DNA from: Clostridium sp.
GTDB lineage: Bacteria > Bacillota > Clostridia > Clostridiales > Clostridiaceae
Length of the DNA stretch: 15,467 bases
Assembly (NCBI RefSeq): GCF_018372875.1
Contig: NZ_JAHAIF010000061.1
Coordinates: 1-15,467, forward strand
Direction of reading: 5' to 3'
Position numbers and translations under genes: made by a program. Shown here in pieces: positions 13,664 to 15,467 of the stretch (its first letter is position 1; each line of letters begins with the position of its first letter). Under the pieces are notes generated by a model. The model did no database searches. It was not told the origin of the DNA and saw only the letters and a program-made list of their open reading frames with translations.

Positions 13664-14971
13664 ATGAGTTATACAACACAAATGGATGCAGCTAAAAAAG
13701 GTATTATAACAAGTGAAATGGAAATAGTAGCTGCAAAGGAAGAAATTTCAGTGGAAGAGTTAAGAGAATTAGTGGCAGAAGGGAAAATTGCTATACCAGC
13801 TAATAGGAATCATAAGATGCTAAGCCCAGAGGGAGTAGGGCAAGGTCTTAAAACTAAGATAAATGTAAATTTAGGGATATCTAAGGATTGTCCTGAATGT
13901 GAGAAGGAGTTTGAAAAGGTAAAAGTAGCATTAGATATGAAGGCAGAAGCAATAATGGACCTTTCTAACTATGGTAAAACTGAAGGGATGAGAAGAAAAA
14001 TAGTAGACATGTCTACTGCTATGATTGGGACTGTACCTATATATGATGCTGTTGGTTTTTACGATAAGGAATTAAAAGATATAACAGCAGAGGAGTTTCT
14101 TAAAGTTGTAGAGAAACATGGACAAGATGGAGTTGACTTTATAACAATACATGCGGGGTTAAATAGAGAGGCTGTGGAAATAGTTAAAAGAAATAAGAGA
14201 CTTACTCACATAGTGTCAAGAGGTGGTTCGTTATTATTTGCATGGATGGAATTAAATAATAAAGAAAATCCCTTTTTTGAATATTATGATGAATTGCTAG
14301 ATATTTGTGCTAAGTACGATATGACAATTTCTCTTGGAGATGCGTTAAGACCTGGAAGTATTAATGATTCTACAGATGCTAATCAAATAAAGGAACTTAT
14401 TACATTAGGAGAATTAACTAAAAGAGCTTGGGAAAAGAATGTACAAGTTATAATTGAAGGCCCTGGCCATATGGCACTTAATGAGATAGAAGCTAATATG
14501 ATTTTACAAAAGAAGCTATGTCATGGGGCACCTTTTTATGTTTTAGGGCCTTTGGTAACAGATATTGCTCCGGGGTATGATCATATAACATCTGCTATTG
14601 GTGGAGCTATTGCAGCAACATATGGAGCAGATTTCTTATGTTATGTTACTCCAGCTGAACATTTAAGATTACCTAACTTAGAAGATATGAAAGAGGGAAT
14701 TGTAGCTGCTAAAATTGCAGCGCATGCAGCGGATATAGCTAAAGGAATAAAGGGAGCAAGAGAATGGGATAATAAAATGAGTAAAGCTAGAGCAGATATT
14801 GATTGGGATACTATGTTTGATTTGGCTTTGGAACCAGATAAAGCAAGAAGATATAGAGCTGAATCAAAACCACACGATGAAGAGAGCTGTACAATGTGCG
14901 GAAAGATGTGTTCTATGAGAACCATGAAGAAAATATTAAATGGTGAGGATTTAAATATATTAAGAGATTAA
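13664..14971 (+). CDS. thiC: Phosphomethylpyrimidine synthase ThiC
   Basis: Radical-SAM enzyme that rearranges aminoimidazole ribotide to HMP-phosphate, the pyrimidine half of thiamine. From the ATG at 13664, behind GAGGAGG (13651-13657), it has 435 residues, the short ThiC form without the N-terminal extension of the E. coli enzyme. Conserved blocks seen are [11 protein letters not shown] (98-108), [11 protein letters not shown] (185-195), [17 protein letters not shown] (225-241), EGPGHM (265-270), [16 protein letters not shown] (303-318) and [12 protein letters not shown] (326-337). The C-terminal 4Fe-4S cysteines are C409, C412 and C416, a CX2CX3C pattern one residue shorter than the CX2CX4C of E. 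coli-type ThiC. A TTG frame opening at 13628 lies within the terminator hairpin and is not the start. It is controlled by the TPP riboswitch. No other thi genes are in the window. Confidence 0.97.
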   Translation: MSYTTQMDAAKKGIITSEMEIVAAKEEISVEELRELVAEGKIAIPANRNHKMLSPEGVGQGLKTKINVNLGISKDCPECEKEFEKVKVALDMKAEAIMDLSNYGKTEGMRRKIVDMSTAMIGTVPIYDAVGFYDKELKDITAEEFLKVVEKHGQDGVDFITIHAGLNREAVEIVKRNKRLTHIVSRGGSLLFAWMELNNKENPFFEYYDELLDICAKYDMTISLGDALRPGSINDSTDANQIKELITLGELTKRAWEKNVQVIIEGPGHMALNEIEANMILQKKLCHGAPFYVLGPLVTDIAPGYDHITSAIGGAIAATYGADFLCYVTPAEHLRLPNLEDMKEGIVAAKIAAHAADIAKGIKGAREWDNKMSKARADIDWDTMFDLALEPDKARRYRAESKPHDEESCTMCGKMCSMRTMKKILNGEDLNILRD

Positions 14972-15016
14972 TTCTAAATAAAATAGAGAATAAAATAATA
15001 TTTATGTAAGAAGAAG

Positions 15017-15050
15017 AAAGGAGCGCTATTAGAAATAGTGCTTCTTTTGT
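15017..15050 (+). terminator. thiC terminator
   Basis: A 13-bp stem with two G-U pairs (15018-15030 with 15034-15046), a tight AGA loop and a T-rich tail CTTCTTTTGTTGT. It separates thiC from the rRNA operon promoter. Confidence 0.75.
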
Positions 15051-15316
15051 TGTATTGGTAACGAATTGAGTTATTAAAGTAAAGATTTATAGTATTAATT
15101 TGATGGAAAGAAAGATTAAAAGGGGATAAATAATGTAAACTTATCCTGGAGTATCGGTATGAGGAAAACGTAGAAAGTAAAAGAAAAAACATGAAATAAT
15201 AGGGACTATTTTGAATAAAAAGGTTAGATTGATTAATAGGATTAGAGAATTATGTTAAGATAAATCTCGTCGCTGACGGAAACGAGTCGCAACGAAATAG
15301 AAAAAGAAAAAAGTTG
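15051..15316 (+). other. Upstream region of an rRNA operon, possible extra promoters
   Basis: No coding region is supported. Candidate promoters for the rRNA operon are TTGAGT-16 nt-TATAGT (15066-15093), TTGAAT-17 nt-TAATAG (15211-15239) and TTGATT-16 nt-TATGTT (15229-15256), all weaker than the one at 15317. A hairpin CTCGT/ACGAG (15266-15270 with 15282-15286), which can also fold as CGTC-GCT-GACG, lies in the leader of any RNA starting upstream. Multiple tandem promoters are usual for rRNA operons. Confidence 0.4.
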
Positions 15317-15345
15317 TTGACAAGATTTCGACAAGATGATAAGAT
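15317..15345 (+). promoter_or_regulatory. rRNA operon promoter
   Basis: Consensus TTGACA (15317-15322), 17-nt spacer and TAAGAT (15340-15345), immediately upstream of a recognisable rRNA leader. GACAAGAT occurs twice (15319-15326 and 15330-15337), 11 bp apart, across the -35 and spacer. Confidence 0.7.
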
Positions 15346-15467
15346 AAGAAAGTCGCTTGGGTGCGACGCACAAATTGGTCTTTGAAAATTGAACAGAATA
15401 TAAAGTTAAAAACCAGCAATTCTTTTTTACGAGTAAACTTGAGAAATCAAGTTGTCAGATTAAACTT
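15346..15467 (+). other. rRNA operon leader preceding 16S rRNA
   Basis: The leader contains a hairpin GTCGC-TTGGGT-GCGAC (15352-15367), the clostridial pre-16S/spacer sequence TTGGTCTTTGAAAATTGAAC (15375-15394), AACCAGCAATTC and a perfect 7-bp hairpin AACTTGA-GAAA-TCAAGTT (15436-15453). The GGTCTTTGAAAATTGAACA block is characteristic of the region just before 16S rRNA in low-GC Gram-positives. The GAGTTTGATCCTGG start of 16S is not in the window, so the mature gene begins beyond 15467. Confidence 0.8.

Noticed and set aside
1..15467. CRISPR array, mobile element, tRNA or phage genes
   Set aside because: No regularly spaced repeats, transposase or integrase motifs, or tRNA-like cloverleaf with a TTCGANNC arm were recognised on either strand.

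Overview
The window looks like chromosomal DNA of a low-GC Gram-positive anaerobe, most likely Clostridium sensu stricto. The base composition is strongly AT-rich, AGGAGG-type ribosome binding sites are strong, and codons are A/T-ending. There is a clostridial-type fused AdhE, and the right end carries the sequence TGGTCTTTGAAAATTGAACA, typical of clostridial rRNA operon leaders. I do not assign a species. There is no CRISPR array, insertion sequence, phage gene or tRNA in the window. It reads as housekeeping and metabolic chromosome with well-formed regulatory signals.

Layout. Positions 1-294 hold a terminator of an upstream unit, a small GC-rich double hairpin, and a long imperfect hairpin with a T-run that may end a short plus-strand RNA. 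A cysteine-synthase-family PLP enzyme lies on the minus strand (297-1307). After a 411-bp divergent gap come an AI-2E-type permease (1719-2882) and the tripeptidase pepT (2903-4120), probably one operon ending in a perfect palindromic terminator. A 400-bp AT-rich leader with a consensus promoter overlapped by a Rex-like operator precedes adhE (4524-7151), the fermentative acetyl-CoA to ethanol enzyme. A shared hairpin separates adhE from a convergent MocR/GntR-type regulator (7237-8586, minus).

The regulator is divergent from a probable purine-related unit: an M20 amidase/carbamoylase (8822-10054) and an NCS2 purine permease (10071-11354). A strong terminator follows, then adenine deaminase ade (11640-13418) under its own probable promoter. 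The permease could import purine bases, Ade converts adenine to hypoxanthine, and the carbamoylase could act on a ureido compound. The regulator's position suggests that it controls this unit.

A TPP riboswitch (13474-13557) with a visible antiterminator/terminator pair, followed by a second intrinsic terminator, controls thiC (13664-14971), the HMP-phosphate synthase of thiamine synthesis. The last 500 bp hold the thiC terminator and the promoter and leader of an rRNA operon whose 16S gene starts beyond the window.

The genes belong to well-known families. The most interesting observations are regulatory: the two-terminator TPP switch, the regulator's anomalous start codon and operator, the Rex-like sites before adhE, and the orphan carbamoylase in a purine context.
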